A DNA stretch of 55,189 nt from Okeania sp. SIO3I5 (GTDB lineage: Bacteria; Cyanobacteriota; Cyanobacteriia; Cyanobacteriales; Microcoleaceae), in contig NZ_JAAHHT010000025.1 of assembly GCF_010672085.1 (NCBI RefSeq), forward strand, positions 1 to 55,189, given 5' to 3'. The translations under genes and the position numbers were made by a program. Numbering within the stretch: the stretch's first letter is position 1; every line of letters starts with the position of its first letter. The notes under the pieces were generated by a model. That model had not been told where the DNA came from, did no database searches, and saw only the letters and a list, made by a program, of their open reading frames with translations. Below, piece by piece: positions 45,518 through 55,189 of the stretch.

Positions 45518-46723
45518 ATGTTTTTAAAATTCAGGCTGAAAAAATTTATCAAATTATCTATAGTAGGAAGTTTAATCTTGGTTTCTCTGTCTATAGATGT
45601 CAAAAAAGTTAGAAGTTTTTGTGGCTTTTTTGTGGCAAAAGTTGATGCTGAAATGTTTAATAACCGCTCACAAGTGGCGATCGCTCATCAAGACAATCAA
45701 ACAACTTATAGTTTAGCTTTTGATTATAAGGGGGAACCTGAAGAGTTTGCTTTAATTTTACCTGTACCAGTTGTACTAAAAAAACAAGATGTAAGAGTTA
45801 TTTCTCCAAAACTTTTTCAACGCTTAGATGATTTTACTGCTCCTAGATTAGTTAACTATGATTTTGATAGTAATCCAGCTCTTAGAGGTGGGGGAGCAAG
45901 AAGTGAGTCTCCTCGCCAAAATGTAAGAGTTATAGAAAGCTTCACCGTGGGAGAATATGACATTGTTATTTTAAGTGCAACAGAGTCTAATTCTTTGGAA
46001 AGTTGGTTAAGGGAAAATCAGTATAAAATTCCTAGAGGTGCTGCTAAATATCTACAACCTTATATTGATAAAAAACTTTTCTTTTTTGTAGTAAGAGTTA
46101 ACTTAGAAGCGCAAGAGAAACTAGGTTTTCAAAATTTAAGACCTCTTCAGTTTACTGTTAAGAATTATCCTCAGATTATGTTACCTTTTCAATTGGGAAA
46201 AATTAACTCAGAGGATACTCAGAATATTATCGTTTATTTTTTGAGTAAAACTGGTCGTGCTGAAGTTAGTAATTATGAAAATGTAATGATTCCTAGTAAT
46301 TTTGATGTTCCACAAAACATAGAATTAAAATTTGGCGAATTTTATCGAGAATTGTTTGTTTCAACTATTCAATCTACAAAGAAAGAAATTGTAGTTACAG
46401 AATATGCCTGGGATACAGGTTCTTGTGACCCTTGTAATACAACACCGTTAAATTCTCAAGAGTTGAATGAGTTGGGTATGAATGACGAAAAAGCACAAAC
46501 ATTTATCACTAGATTACATCTACAATATACAAAAAATACTTACAATCAGGATTTAGAATTTACGATTACCTCCGATCAAACTCTCTATCAAGGAAGATAT
46601 ATCTTGTTACCAATTGACTACAATGAAGGTAGCAATTATTTCGACGAGAAAGTTGAAATTAAAAACCCTTCTGGTAAAGTTATTTCGGAGGTTAAACTAA
46701 AAAAAATATTGAAAAAATTTTAG
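45518..46723 (+). CDS. DUF2330 domain protein, exported
   Basis: A 401-residue protein with a basic hydrophobic N-terminal signal (MFLKFRLKKFIKLSIVGSLI...). The DUF2330 domain starts near SFCGFFVAKVDAEMFNNRSQVAIAHQDN, with YKGEPEEFALILPVPVV, TVGEYDIVILSATESNSLESWL and YIDKKLFFFVVRVNL as landmarks. A CxxC-containing SCDPCNTTPL segment follows. The family is found in many bacteria as a predicted cell-envelope protein without known activity. ATG 45518 is supported because the broken duplicate at 37372 begins at the same codon. It lies 148 bases after the dioxygenase gene. Confidence 0.8.
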   Translation: MFLKFRLKKFIKLSIVGSLILVSLSIDVKKVRSFCGFFVAKVDAEMFNNRSQVAIAHQDNQTTYSLAFDYKGEPEEFALILPVPVVLKKQDVRVISPKLFQRLDDFTAPRLVNYDFDSNPALRGGGARSESPRQNVRVIESFTVGEYDIVILSATESNSLESWLRENQYKIPRGAAKYLQPYIDKKLFFFVVRVNLEAQEKLGFQNLRPLQFTVKNYPQIMLPFQLGKINSEDTQNIIVYFLSKTGRAEVSNYENVMIPSNFDVPQNIELKFGEFYRELFVSTIQSTKKEIVVTEYAWDTGSCDPCNTTPLNSQELNELGMNDEKAQTFITRLHLQYTKNTYNQDLEFTITSDQTLYQGRYILLPIDYNEGSNYFDEKVEIKNPSGKVISEVKLKKILKKF

Positions 46724-46754
46724 ATATCAGAAGTATCTAAATTAGATGGAAAAA

Positions 46755-47180
46755 TTAATCTAGATTTTGATTAGATAAATCTATAGGAAAAATTTTACAC
46801 ATCATATACCGTGGCATAAATTCTTGGTCTTTATCAACACAGTCTCTAGATTTTTCTAATTCTTTCTGATTGTGATAATTATTCTCTACTTCCTTTTTCG
46901 TGGGATCTACACAGATAGCAAGTTTTCCTACTCCTGGCATTAGTGAAATTATTCGATTTTTGAGACTTTCAATATCTTGACCTAATTTATCTGCATCTAA
47001 TATAGAAGGAGTAATAATGAAAAAAGTTTTGACTCCAACTGAATCTGGGGCAAAGCCAAAACTACATTCATTTAATAGGGATTGAGTGGAAAAACTCAAA
47101 GCTTCATAAAAGTGATTAATTAATGCTTGATAGAAAGATTCACTCAGGGAATGATCGTCGAAAGTCCGTCTAGATAACAT
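46755..47180 (-). CDS. Hypothetical protein
   Basis: A 141-residue protein, MLSRRTFDDHSLSESFYQALINHF..., with a central region FAPDSVGVKTFFIITPSILDADKLGQDIESLKNRII resembling an alpha/beta fold and a Lys/Glu-rich stretch near 104-120. No known domain was recognised. The start ATG 47180 is well supported by GAGGA seven bases upstream; an upstream TTG is not. It converges on the DUF2330 gene with about 30 bases between them. Confidence 0.6.
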   Translation of the reverse strand: MLSRRTFDDHSLSESFYQALINHFYEALSFSTQSLLNECSFGFAPDSVGVKTFFIITPSILDADKLGQDIESLKNRIISLMPGVGKLAICVDPTKKEVENNYHNQKELEKSRDCVDKDQEFMPRYMMCKIFPIDLSNQNLD

Positions 47181-47304
47181 GATAAATTTCCTCAAGTTGT
47201 ATTTTATTCTGTATTTTAGCCTATCTTAACATTTCTTAAAATTATATATCTATATATTATCCGATCTTCATTATCTAAATCACAAAACTATAAGATAATA
47301 ATTA

Positions 47305-47535
47305 CTAATCTAAGTGTCTTGAATCACACATAAGAGTTTGTAAGTTTATAGACAAATATTCATCTATTATCAACTCACTTTTCCAGGTGTTTCCGTATGG
47401 GGAATTACTCAAAGGTCCCTCTATTCCATCGGCATAAGCATGATTGAACTGCTTCTTTGATAAAAAGCATAATTTATCTATTTCTTGATAATTAGAATGG
47501 TGCTTGCTAATTATATGTTTTTCAATTAGTTTCAT
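47305..47535 (-). CDS. Short hypothetical ORF, doubtful
   Basis: A 76-codon frame from ATG 47535 (MKLIEKHIISKHHSNYQEID...PYGNTWKSELIIDEYLSINL...). A TTG at 47577 would add 14 residues. It has no recognised domain and no ribosome-binding site. The composition is not clearly coding. It may be a remnant. Confidence 0.25.
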   Translation of the reverse strand: MKLIEKHIISKHHSNYQEIDKLCFLSKKQFNHAYADGIEGPLSNSPYGNTWKSELIIDEYLSINLQTLMCDSRHLD

Positions 47536-48023
47536 ATAGAAACAAGGATTATGATAATTAAGTTTTAGTTCCGACAAGAATCAAATAGCAGTAAACAGGA
47601 GAAAAATTTCAGCAATTTACAACTGTGGCTTTTGTTTCATGTCCTATATTTTTTTTTACTTAAGCTACAATAAAGTACATTTATGTTACGCAAGCCACGT
47701 TAATCGGGAAAAATTATACAGCAGATTAGGTGATTAATGTTGTACAACTAACAAGGTAAATATTTTAGTAATCCTGCTCACGTAATGGTCTTGAACAAAC
47801 TTGGTATTCATGTAAATTCTCAATTCCTCTAAATATCCTGGATTTTTGCCCGTGAAAAAATCATAACCCTCCTGCTCCTAGTAGACTGATACATATTCAA
47901 TAGTGCAATAAACTGTAAATTTGGTTCCTCAAGATTCAGAATATTCGAGTAGGAGTTGATCAGATACTAATTTTTTTTCTCATGGCAAAAGGCTATTATT
48001 TGTAAAAGTTGAAAATATTAAAC

Positions 48024-49787
48024 ATGACAATGGAATCTACCCTTGAAAAACTCAAAAGTAAATTTGACAAAGCTTTAGTTGCTGCTTTTAGTCAAAATTT
48101 AGCAGGTACAGATCCAATGGTTGTTCCTGCTAGTAATCCCAAATTTGGAGATTATCAATGTAATGTAGCAATGTCTTTAGCTAAAAAATTAAAGGATAAA
48201 CCAAGGGCGATCGCTACTCAAATTATCGACAATCTTGACATTACCGACCTTTGTCTTCCACCAGAAATTGCTGGACCTGGTTTTATCAATCTTAGTCTTA
48301 AACCAGAATATCTCCAAATCTGTCTAGAGGCAATAATTAAGGATGAACGACTGAATATTTCCCCGACTAAAAATCCTCAGCGAGTTGTTATAGATTTTTC
48401 TAGTCCTAATATTGCTAAAGAAATGCACGTTGGACATTTACGCTCAACAATTATTGGAGATTCTTTGGCAAGGGTACTAGAATTTCAGGGACATGATGTA
48501 TTAAGGCTAAATCATGTGGGTGACTGGGGTACTCAGTTTGGAATGTTAATTACTTATTTACGGGAAGCTTTTCCGGAGGCTTTAATAACTGCTGATGTTT
48601 TAGATATAGGAGATTTAGTTGCTTTTTATAAGCAGTCAAAAAAACGGTTTGATGAGGATGAAAATTTTCAGGAAAAGTCTAGAAAAGAGGTAGTAAGTTT
48701 ACAAGGAGGTGCGGAGGATAGTCGTTATGCTTGGCAACTTTTATGTAATCAATCTCGGCGCGAATTTCAAGTTATTTATGACTTACTTGATATTAAGTTA
48801 AATGAGCGGGGAGAGTCTTTTTATAATTCGATGTTGCCTGGGGTTTTGGAAGGGTTAAATAAGTTAGGTTTATTGGAAGAAAGTGATGGTGCTCAATGTG
48901 TATTTTTGGAGGGATTTATTAATAAGGAAGGTGAACGTTTACCTTTAATTGTACAGAAGTCTGATGGTGGTTATAATTATGCGACGACTGATTTAGCTGC
49001 CCTAATTCATCGGATTGAAAAAGAGGAGGCAAGGCGATTAATTTATGTTACTGATTCTGGTCAAGCTAATCATTTTTCTCAAGTTTGGCAGGTGGCAAAA
49101 AAGGCTGATTGGATACCAGAAAATGTAGAGGTTGTTCATGTTTCTTTTGGTTTGGTTTTGGGAGAAGATGGGAAAAAATTAAAGACTCGTTCTGGAGAAA
49201 CTGTAAGGTTGAGAGAGTTATTAGATGAAGCGATAAATAGGGCGCGAAATGATTTGGAAAAAAGATTAAAAGAGGAAAATCGTTCTGAGAGTGAAGAGTT
49301 TATTGAAAATGCTGCTGGAGTTGTTGGTTTAAGTGCGGTTAAATATGCAGATTTGAGTCAAAATCGGAATAGTAATTATGTGTTTAGTTTCGATAAGATG
49401 TTGGCTTTGCAAGGCAATACTGCTCCTTATTTGTTATATGCTTATGTGCGTGTTCAAGGAATTGCTCGGAAGGGAGAAATTGATTTTGAAAAGTTGAGAA
49501 AGGATGCCAAAATTATTTTGCAGGATGAGCAAGAGTTGGTTTTAGGAAAACATTTATTACAGTTGAATGAAGTATTGAATATTGTGTCTGTTGAATTGTT
49601 GCCTAATCGTCTTTGTGAATATTTGTATGAGTTGAGCGAAAAGTTTAATAAGTTCTTTGAAAATTGTCCGGTTTTGAAGTCGGAAGAACCTTTGCGTACT
49701 TCTCGATTATTGTTGTGTGATGTAACGGCAAGAACTTTAAAATTGGGTTTGTCTTTATTGGGAATTTCTGTTTTAGAAAGGATGTAA
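48024..49787 (+). CDS. argS: Arginyl-tRNA synthetase
   Basis: A 587-residue class I synthetase charging tRNA-Arg. The N-terminal additional domain ([34 protein letters not shown]) precedes the HIGH-type motif [12 protein letters not shown] (about residues 124-135), [14 protein letters not shown], and the [19 protein letters not shown] region that replaces KMSKS in many ArgRS. The C-terminal anticodon-binding helices end [27 protein letters not shown], the standard end. ATG 48024 (MTMEST) is preferred over a TTG at 48009. It stands alone. No tRNA-like leader was found upstream. Confidence 0.96.
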   Translation: MTMESTLEKLKSKFDKALVAAFSQNLAGTDPMVVPASNPKFGDYQCNVAMSLAKKLKDKPRAIATQIIDNLDITDLCLPPEIAGPGFINLSLKPEYLQICLEAIIKDERLNISPTKNPQRVVIDFSSPNIAKEMHVGHLRSTIIGDSLARVLEFQGHDVLRLNHVGDWGTQFGMLITYLREAFPEALITADVLDIGDLVAFYKQSKKRFDEDENFQEKSRKEVVSLQGGAEDSRYAWQLLCNQSRREFQVIYDLLDIKLNERGESFYNSMLPGVLEGLNKLGLLEESDGAQCVFLEGFINKEGERLPLIVQKSDGGYNYATTDLAALIHRIEKEEARRLIYVTDSGQANHFSQVWQVAKKADWIPENVEVVHVSFGLVLGEDGKKLKTRSGETVRLRELLDEAINRARNDLEKRLKEENRSESEEFIENAAGVVGLSAVKYADLSQNRNSNYVFSFDKMLALQGNTAPYLLYAYVRVQGIARKGEIDFEKLRKDAKIILQDEQELVLGKHLLQLNEVLNIVSVELLPNRLCEYLYELSEKFNKFFENCPVLKSEEPLRTSRLLLCDVTARTLKLGLSLLGISVLERM

Positions 49788-50280
49788 TTTGTACCTGAAT
49801 TTAATTTTTTTGTCTTTCTCGCTCTGGGAGAGTTTGATTTAGCAAAGTCAGAAAAATTAAAATTTTTAGTTAGTGCTTTAATTTGCTGATTTACTATGGA
49901 GAGTGGGGAAACTTTAACAGAAAAAAGAGGTAAGCATTCAGTAGTCAACTAACAGCTATAAGTTACTAAGTGATTATCACACTCTCTGGAGGAATTAGTC
50001 GCATAAGAAAATTCAAACTTATCAATAATACTGTTCCCTTTAGCTAACCAAAGTCAAGTTATTACATTGAAAAGCTGTTTGCGCAGTATTCTGTAGGAAA
50101 AGCTAAATGCTAATAGCTAAATGCTTACAAAAAGAGAGTCTTTTCAATTCAGAGTTTCAAAGGAAAAGTATTTAGAAATTATTTGACTTTTTCGAGGGAA
50201 AATCACTACTTTTACAGCACTAATAATTTTCCATTTTATCAAAAAAAATATTAGGACTTACCGACAGCAAAAACTCAAAG

Positions 50281-50695
50281 TATTTTCAAATTTTAAGAAT
50301 ATTTTTCCATCGTGTAAGTTCTACATATTTAGGTAAGTAGTTGTGCTTTTAGGAATTTCCTAATTGAGAATTTGAATAGGCAAAGATACAATTATTTGTA
50401 ATTATTTTTCACCAAGAAATTCACCATAACTTCAGGAGTATCAATACCGATAAATCCTCCCCTGTAGACTGATTTCAATCTCTTTATTTTCAAATTTTAA
50501 GAATATTTTTCCATCGTGTAAGTTCTACATATTTAGGTAAGTAGTTGTGCTTTTAGGAATTTCCTAATTGAGAATTTGAATAGGCAAAGATACAATTATT
50601 TGTAATTATTTTTCACCAAGAAATTCACCATAACTTTAGGAGTCTAAATACCGATACCTCTAACCCTGTAGACTGATTTCAATCTCTGGCATTAT
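50281..50695. repeat. Two tandem copies of a ~205-bp sequence
   Basis: The sequence from TTTTCAAATTTTAAGAATA to GTAGACTGATTTCAATCTC is present at 50282-50478 and 50487-50685, nearly identical except near the end (TAAATCCTCCC against ACCTCTAACC). The rest of 49788-51335 shows no gene. Confidence 0.9.
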
Positions 50696-51335
50696 TGCAC
50701 CTTAAAGATTTAGTTCCTCAACAAATCTCTTAATAGCTATTTGACAAATAGTTTTTCAAGAAAATTTGGAAGTTTAGCTAACTAACCTAAGCGGATTTGA
50801 TATAACTGTGTAAGTATTTAGCTAGCTTGCATTTAGCATTTTCTGCGGAATCGACGCAAACATATGAGTAAATATCTTTAAAGAAAAGAACTACTAAGTT
50901 TTGGTTGATAACCAATTTCATTCTTATGTCACTTCTTGGAGACTAATTCCTCCTTCTTATGATAATAAGTTAATAACCCATAGCTGATAGCTGATAGCTA
51001 ATAGCTGAACGCTGAATGCTTACATAACTGCTTTAAACTTTCGCCTCAATATTTAATCTTAAATATTTCTTTGCTTAAGGCATAAATATAGATTGATATG
51101 GTAAAATTTTTTATAAGTACCACAAAATTTTGAAACTAAATCAGCAATTTTAATAAACTTTTGCTGAAAAACAAAATCTTTAACTGATTAAGTAAATTGA
51201 ACCTGCAAGTGGGAAAAATACTCAGAGGTGCAAGTATTAGATAGCTCAATTCAGGTCAAGATACTTATGGAAGTGAATATCAATCAATATCTCAATTAAA
51301 TTTGACTTCAGATCCATAGTTTTACTTTAATAGTT

Positions 51336-51776
51336 ATGTTTAATAAAAAAGTCTTAATCGTAGATGACTCCGAAGTTGTTAGAACAATATGTTCAGAGAT
51401 CCTTGCCAAGATGGGATTCAATGTTAAATTAGCAAGTAATGGTTTAGAGGCATTAGAAAAAGTCAAACTATACCATCCCGACTTAGTTCTTTTAGACATT
51501 ATTATGCCGAAAATGAATGGGTATCAAGTTTGTCGTCAAATTAAATCTGATACTCAAACTATGAATATACCTGTAGTTTTTTGCTCTGGTAAAAGTGCAG
51601 AAGTTGATGTATATTGGGCAATGAAACAAGGTGCTGATGGCTATCTTAGTAAACCTGTAAAAAAGGATGAATTAATGGAATTAATGGCGAGGTTTCATAT
51701 TATTAAGAATGTGAGTGAAAAATATAGTAATCAGTGTTTTTATAAACAAGGTCGTGTCAGAATTTTACCTGCATAA
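51336..51776 (+). CDS. Stand-alone response regulator (CheY/PilH type)
   Basis: A 146-residue REC-only protein. The acidic pair is D10 and D11, the phospho-acceptor D54 (LVLLDIIMPKMNG), the switch Ser S84 (VFCSGKS) and the conserved K106 (LSKPV). All are present, so it should be phosphorylated. A short basic C-terminal extension (NQCFYKQGRVRILPA) carries no output domain. Proteins like this act in twitching or phototaxis pathways (PilH/PilG) or phosphorelays in cyanobacteria; the partner kinase is not encoded here. It is surrounded by gene-free DNA on both sides. Confidence 0.88.
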   Translation: MFNKKVLIVDDSEVVRTICSEILAKMGFNVKLASNGLEALEKVKLYHPDLVLLDIIMPKMNGYQVCRQIKSDTQTMNIPVVFCSGKSAEVDVYWAMKQGADGYLSKPVKKDELMELMARFHIIKNVSEKYSNQCFYKQGRVRILPA

Positions 51777-51939
51777 ATAAAACCTAATTCAATTAGAAAT
51801 CTTTTTTGCATCTCTAATTCAATTGGAAATATTTTTTCCATCATTAAACCCTGAATATCTGGAAAAAATATTTGATTAGGGTTAATTTACCGCTCCACTA
51901 GAAATAAATTTACTGGGAAGTTTTGATTACCGAATAATT

Positions 51940-52640
51940 AATAATTAATCAGTAAGCATTCAGCTATTAACTTTCAGCTCTTCCTGCGGAATGCTACGCA
52001 AACAGCTTTTTAATAAATGAAGCAAGCATCAGCTTTTACCCATACTTTGAATTATTTGAAATCATAAAGATGCCAATTCCTGCTCTCAAGATAATGAAAT
52101 TGATAGTTGAATACTGACTGGTGAATGCTGACATTAATAATTAAATAATTCATCTTTAAAGCTTCCCCTTAAAAGGGAAAAAAATCAATTTTTTCCTTTT
52201 AGTTAATCCTCTCTATTGTTAAGTAAGCATTCAGCTATTAACTCTCAGCTCTCAGCTTTTTAATAAGTGAAGCAAGCATGAGCTTTTACCCATACTTTTA
52301 ATTCTTTGAAATCATAAAGACGCCAATTCCTGCTCTCAAGATAATAAAATTGATAGTTGAATACTTACTGGTGAATGCTGACATTAATAATTAAATAATT
52401 CACCTTTAAAGCTTCCCCTTAAAAGGTAAAAAAATCAATTTTTTCCTTGAGCGTCAATCCTCTCTATTTTTAAGTAAGCATTCAGCTATTAACTGTCAGC
52501 TCTCAGCTTTTTAATAAATGAAGCAAGCATCAGCTTTTACCCATACTTTCTAATTCTTTGAAATCATAAAGACGCCAATTCCTGCTCTCAAGATAATAAA
52601 ATTGATAGTTGAATACTGACTGGTGAATGCTGACATTAAT
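51940..52640. repeat. Three tandem copies of a 250-bp unit
   Basis: The marker AAGCAAGCAT(C/G)AGCTTTTACC recurs at 52021, 52271 and 52522, giving a 250-bp period. Each unit joins a family C element (TTTAAAGCTTCCCCTTAAAAGG), AGCATTCAGCTATTAACT and TCCTGCTCTCAAGATAAT. The first copy is incomplete at its left side. Confidence 0.9.
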
Positions 52641-52910
52641 AATTAAATAATTCACCTTTAAAGCTTTCCCTTAAAAGGGAAAAAAGCGGTTGAGGGATGG
52701 ATAGATGACCTAACCATCCCTCAACCAAGAGAAATAAATTTTTTCCTTTTAGTAAATCCTCTCTCTTTTAGGGAGAGGTAATATCAAATCCGCTCGCGAA
52801 AGGAGTGATAATTCTACCATCAGAAAAGAGTGAAAAATCCTAGTTGGTGGAGGGTTTGGAGACCAAACCCCTACAGTCTTGAATTCTACTGATACTACCG
52901 GATTTGATAT
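52640..52910. repeat. Family C element followed by a TATCAAATCCG inverted-repeat element
   Basis: 52650-52785 is the fullest family C copy, with the pairing arms GCGGTTGAGGGATGG and CCATCCCTCAACC and the terminal AATCCTCTCTCTTTTAGGG hairpin. 52791-52910 is bounded by ATATCAAATCCG and CCGGATTTGATAT. No gene is seen in 52911-53167. Confidence 0.65.
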
Positions 52911-53167
52911 AATTATCAATTATCCATTAATGAACTGCAGTTATCTATAAAGACTTACGATTCAAAAACACGGCAGGAATAAAATCAAAATATTACAGAC
53001 TAAAACTTTAACTTGGGATGGGGTATTTTCTTTCTATCTACTCTGTTGAAGTTTGATTTTTGTCATATTTAGCCTCAAAAATATCAAAGTTTCTTTCTGG
53101 AAAAAAGACAAATAATTGGCATTGCTAAACAAAGTAGACTCCTGATTAAAACTAATTAAATTTTGGG

Positions 53168-54085
53168 CTAACAAAAGACACTTAAGTGTGAATTTCTAGA
53201 AATTTCTCCTAAGAGAAATAAACCTGCTACAGAATTTCCTTGTTGATCGAGAGGAGGACTATAACAAACAATTACTCCTCCACTAGGAACTACTCCCAAA
53301 ATAATTCCACTAACGCTAGATTTAGTTGGAATTCCTATTTCTTTTGCATAAATATTTGATGCTTCATATAAACCACAAGTAGTCATTAATTCTTGAACTG
53401 TAGAAGAGTATTTTTTCCAGTCATAGTTAGATGGCTTTACTAATAACATTCCGAGATTAGCTATATCAAAAATTCTGCCAGATAAACAACAGATTCGATT
53501 ATAAGTATCTAAAGTAATTTCTGCATCTTTTATATAACCACATTCTACTAACTTTTTAGCAATAGCTTGATTATTCTGATTCGGTAAAGAACGAACCGAA
53601 GCCAACATATTTTCATCTAAAAACAATTGACAATTTCCTTGGTTATTCAGCCAAAAACAAAAATTTTTACACCTTTCAGTAGCAGTATTTCCTAGTAACA
53701 AAGATGATAAAGCGATCGCTCCACTATTAATCATAGGATTTCTCGGCCATCCTCCATCAACTTCTAATTGTTCTAAAGAATTAAACGGCTTTTCTGAAGG
53801 TTCTCTGCCAACTTTTTGAAATACAGATTTATTGCCAAATTTAGATAACAAATAAAATAGCAAAAATGGTTTAATTAAACTCATTAAAGGTATCTTAGTC
53901 TCCAGATTTCCTAATGAAAGAATCTGATTATCAATAGTTTGTAAAACAACTGCAAAACTTTTCGGGTTAGCCTCAGCAAGTAAAGGGATATAATTAGGTA
54001 GTTTACCCAAACTACTTTTAGCTAATGCTTGTTCTACCCAGTTTGTTAGTTGTTGTTGATTAATATTTGATAAACTGTTCGACAT
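53168..54085 (-). CDS. glsA: Glutaminase (serine-dependent, GlsA family)
   Basis: A 305-residue enzyme hydrolysing glutamine to glutamate and ammonia. The family fold and motifs are clear: the catalytic S69 and K72 in PLMSLIKPF, GREPSEKPFNS, PRNPMINSGAIALSSLL, and the VSGIILGVVPSGG segment near the C-terminus. The length matches the family (about 300-310). It carries an unusual number of cysteines (for example ICCLSG). It is followed and preceded by repeat-rich spacers and has no obvious operon partner. A GCGATCGC octamer lies inside the gene. Confidence 0.92.
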   Translation of the reverse strand: MSNSLSNINQQQLTNWVEQALAKSSLGKLPNYIPLLAEANPKSFAVVLQTIDNQILSLGNLETKIPLMSLIKPFLLFYLLSKFGNKSVFQKVGREPSEKPFNSLEQLEVDGGWPRNPMINSGAIALSSLLLGNTATERCKNFCFWLNNQGNCQLFLDENMLASVRSLPNQNNQAIAKKLVECGYIKDAEITLDTYNRICCLSGRIFDIANLGMLLVKPSNYDWKKYSSTVQELMTTCGLYEASNIYAKEIGIPTKSSVSGIILGVVPSGGVIVCYSPPLDQQGNSVAGLFLLGEISRNSHLSVFC

Positions 54086-54091
54086 AAATAT

Positions 54092-55189
54092 CTAGTAGGG
54101 AATAGGGAATAAGGAATAGAGAAGAATTAAAAAACTGTATCTTCTGAAAAAGATAACTGCTCTATTCTAGATTTATTTTCAGGAATAGTAAAATTCTCAC
54201 ATCTGATTCCTGATTGCTATATTTGTTTGTCTACAAAGTTGGAAAATTTTCTAGTAGGAGATTTTTCATCGCCAAATATCTATCTAAATAGATATTAGGG
54301 AGTAGGGAATAGGGAATAAGGAATAGAGAAGAATTAAAAAACTGTATTTTCTGAAAAAGATAACTGCTCTATTCTATGTTGATTTTCAGAAATAGTAAAA
54401 TTCTTACATCTGATTTATGATTGCTCTATTTGTTTGTCTACAAAGTTGGAAAATTTTCTAGTAGGAGATTTTTCATCGCAAAACATCTATCTAAATAGAT
54501 AGTAGGGAATAGGGAACAGAGAGGAATTAAAAAACTGTATCTTCTGAAAAAGATAACTGCTCTATTCTATGTTGATTTTCAGGAAGAGTAAAATTCTCAC
54601 ATCTGATTCCTGATTGCTATATTTGTTTGTCTACAAAGTTGGAAAATTTTCTAGTAGGAGATTTTTCATCGTCAAATATCTATCTAAATAGATATTAGGG
54701 AGTAGGGAATAGGGAATAAGGAATAGAGAAGAATTAAAAAACTGTATTTTCTGAAAAAGATAACTGCTCTATTCTATGTTGATTTTCAGAAATAGTAAAA
54801 TTCTTACATCTGATTTATGATTGCTCTATTTGTTTGTCTACAAAGTTGGAAAATTTTCTAGTAGGAGATTTTTCATCGCAAAACATCTATCTAAATAGAT
54901 AGTAGGGAATAGGGAACAGAGAGGAATTAAAAAACTGTATCTTCTGAAAAAGATAACTGCTCTATTCTATGTTGATTTTCAGGAAGAGTAAAATTCTCAC
55001 ATCTGATTCCTGATTGCTATATTTGTTTGTCTACAAAGTTGGAAAATTTTCTAGTAGGAGATTTTTCATCGTCAAATATCTATCTAAATAGATATTAGGG
55101 AGTAGGGAATAGGGAATAAGGAATAGAGAAGAATTAAAAAACTGTATTTTCTGAAAAAGATAACTGCTCTATTCTATGTTGATTTTCAG
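54092..55189. repeat. Higher-order tandem repeat, ~400-bp period, to the window edge
   Basis: A unit starting GAATTAAAAAACTGTAT occurs at 54124, 54331, 54523, 54731, 54923 and 55131, with alternating spacings of about 207 and 192. The two sub-unit types differ consistently (TATCTTC against TATTTTC, CACATCTGATTCC against TACATCTGATTTA). Each contains the palindrome ATATCTATCTAAATAGATAT or a variant. The array continues beyond the window. Confidence 0.92.

Overview
The window comes from a filamentous, AT-rich cyanobacterium. The evidence is plastocyanin, cytochrome c6 and long-chain flavodoxin genes, many GCGATCGC (HIP1) octamers, heptanucleotide tandem repeats and several families of short palindromic elements. 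Low coding density and long repeat-filled spacers suggest an Oscillatoriales relative (Trichodesmium/Okeania/Moorena-like). That placement is an inference, because there is no rRNA or other marker here.

Layout. 1-8.5 kb is accessory DNA. It holds an orphan MazE-type antitoxin, a membrane-anchored GHL10-type hydrolase with a 91-bp mobile element inserted in frame near its start, an M23 peptidase, a DUF433/DUF5615 toxin-antitoxin pair whose toxin has an in-frame stop, and a SAM methyltransferase. Six copies of a 5-bp-TSD MITE sit in the first 3.8 kb. 8.5-14.3 kb holds a SnoaL-like protein, a GNAT acetyltransferase, riboflavin synthase, a bifunctional-nuclease-domain protein, a ferredoxin-tailed aldo/keto reductase and a gamma-glutamylcyclotransferase-like protein.

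14.8-20.4 kb is an electron-carrier island. A BlaR-like protease and BlaI-like repressor (a petP/petR-type pair) lie divergent to petE (plastocyanin). petJ (cytochrome c6), a TPR protein and isiB (flavodoxin) follow. petE and petJ each carry the same GACA-N3-TGTC palindrome. It overlaps the -35 of petE, as a repressor would, and lies upstream of the likely petJ promoter, as an activator would.

21.9-30.2 kb holds rimP-nusA-ylxR-infB in conserved order but spread by roughly 0.8-1.5 kb spacers. Upstream of it are an IS200/IS605-like remnant, a truncated ECF sigma factor and a dead IS5-type transposase. 31.5-37.2 kb holds a conserved membrane protein, an ACT-domain malic enzyme and a PEP-CTERM protein.

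38.2-45.4 kb is the most unusual part. It contains a threonine-synthase-like PLP enzyme with a zinc ribbon, an octopine-dehydrogenase-family enzyme, an EamA exporter and an EctD-like Fe(II)/2-oxoglutarate dioxygenase. The dehydrogenase gene is bracketed by two arrays (15 and 19 units) of one ~86-bp hairpin-bearing tandem repeat. Fragments of neighbouring genes lie at the edges, which indicates duplication and rearrangement. The gene set resembles the logic of opine-metallophore or modified-amino-acid pathways, but no product can be assigned.

45.5-55.2 kb holds a DUF2330 protein, small hypotheticals, argS, a stand-alone response regulator and glutaminase, separated by 205-, 250- and 400-bp tandem repeats. 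I found no tRNA, rRNA or CRISPR array.
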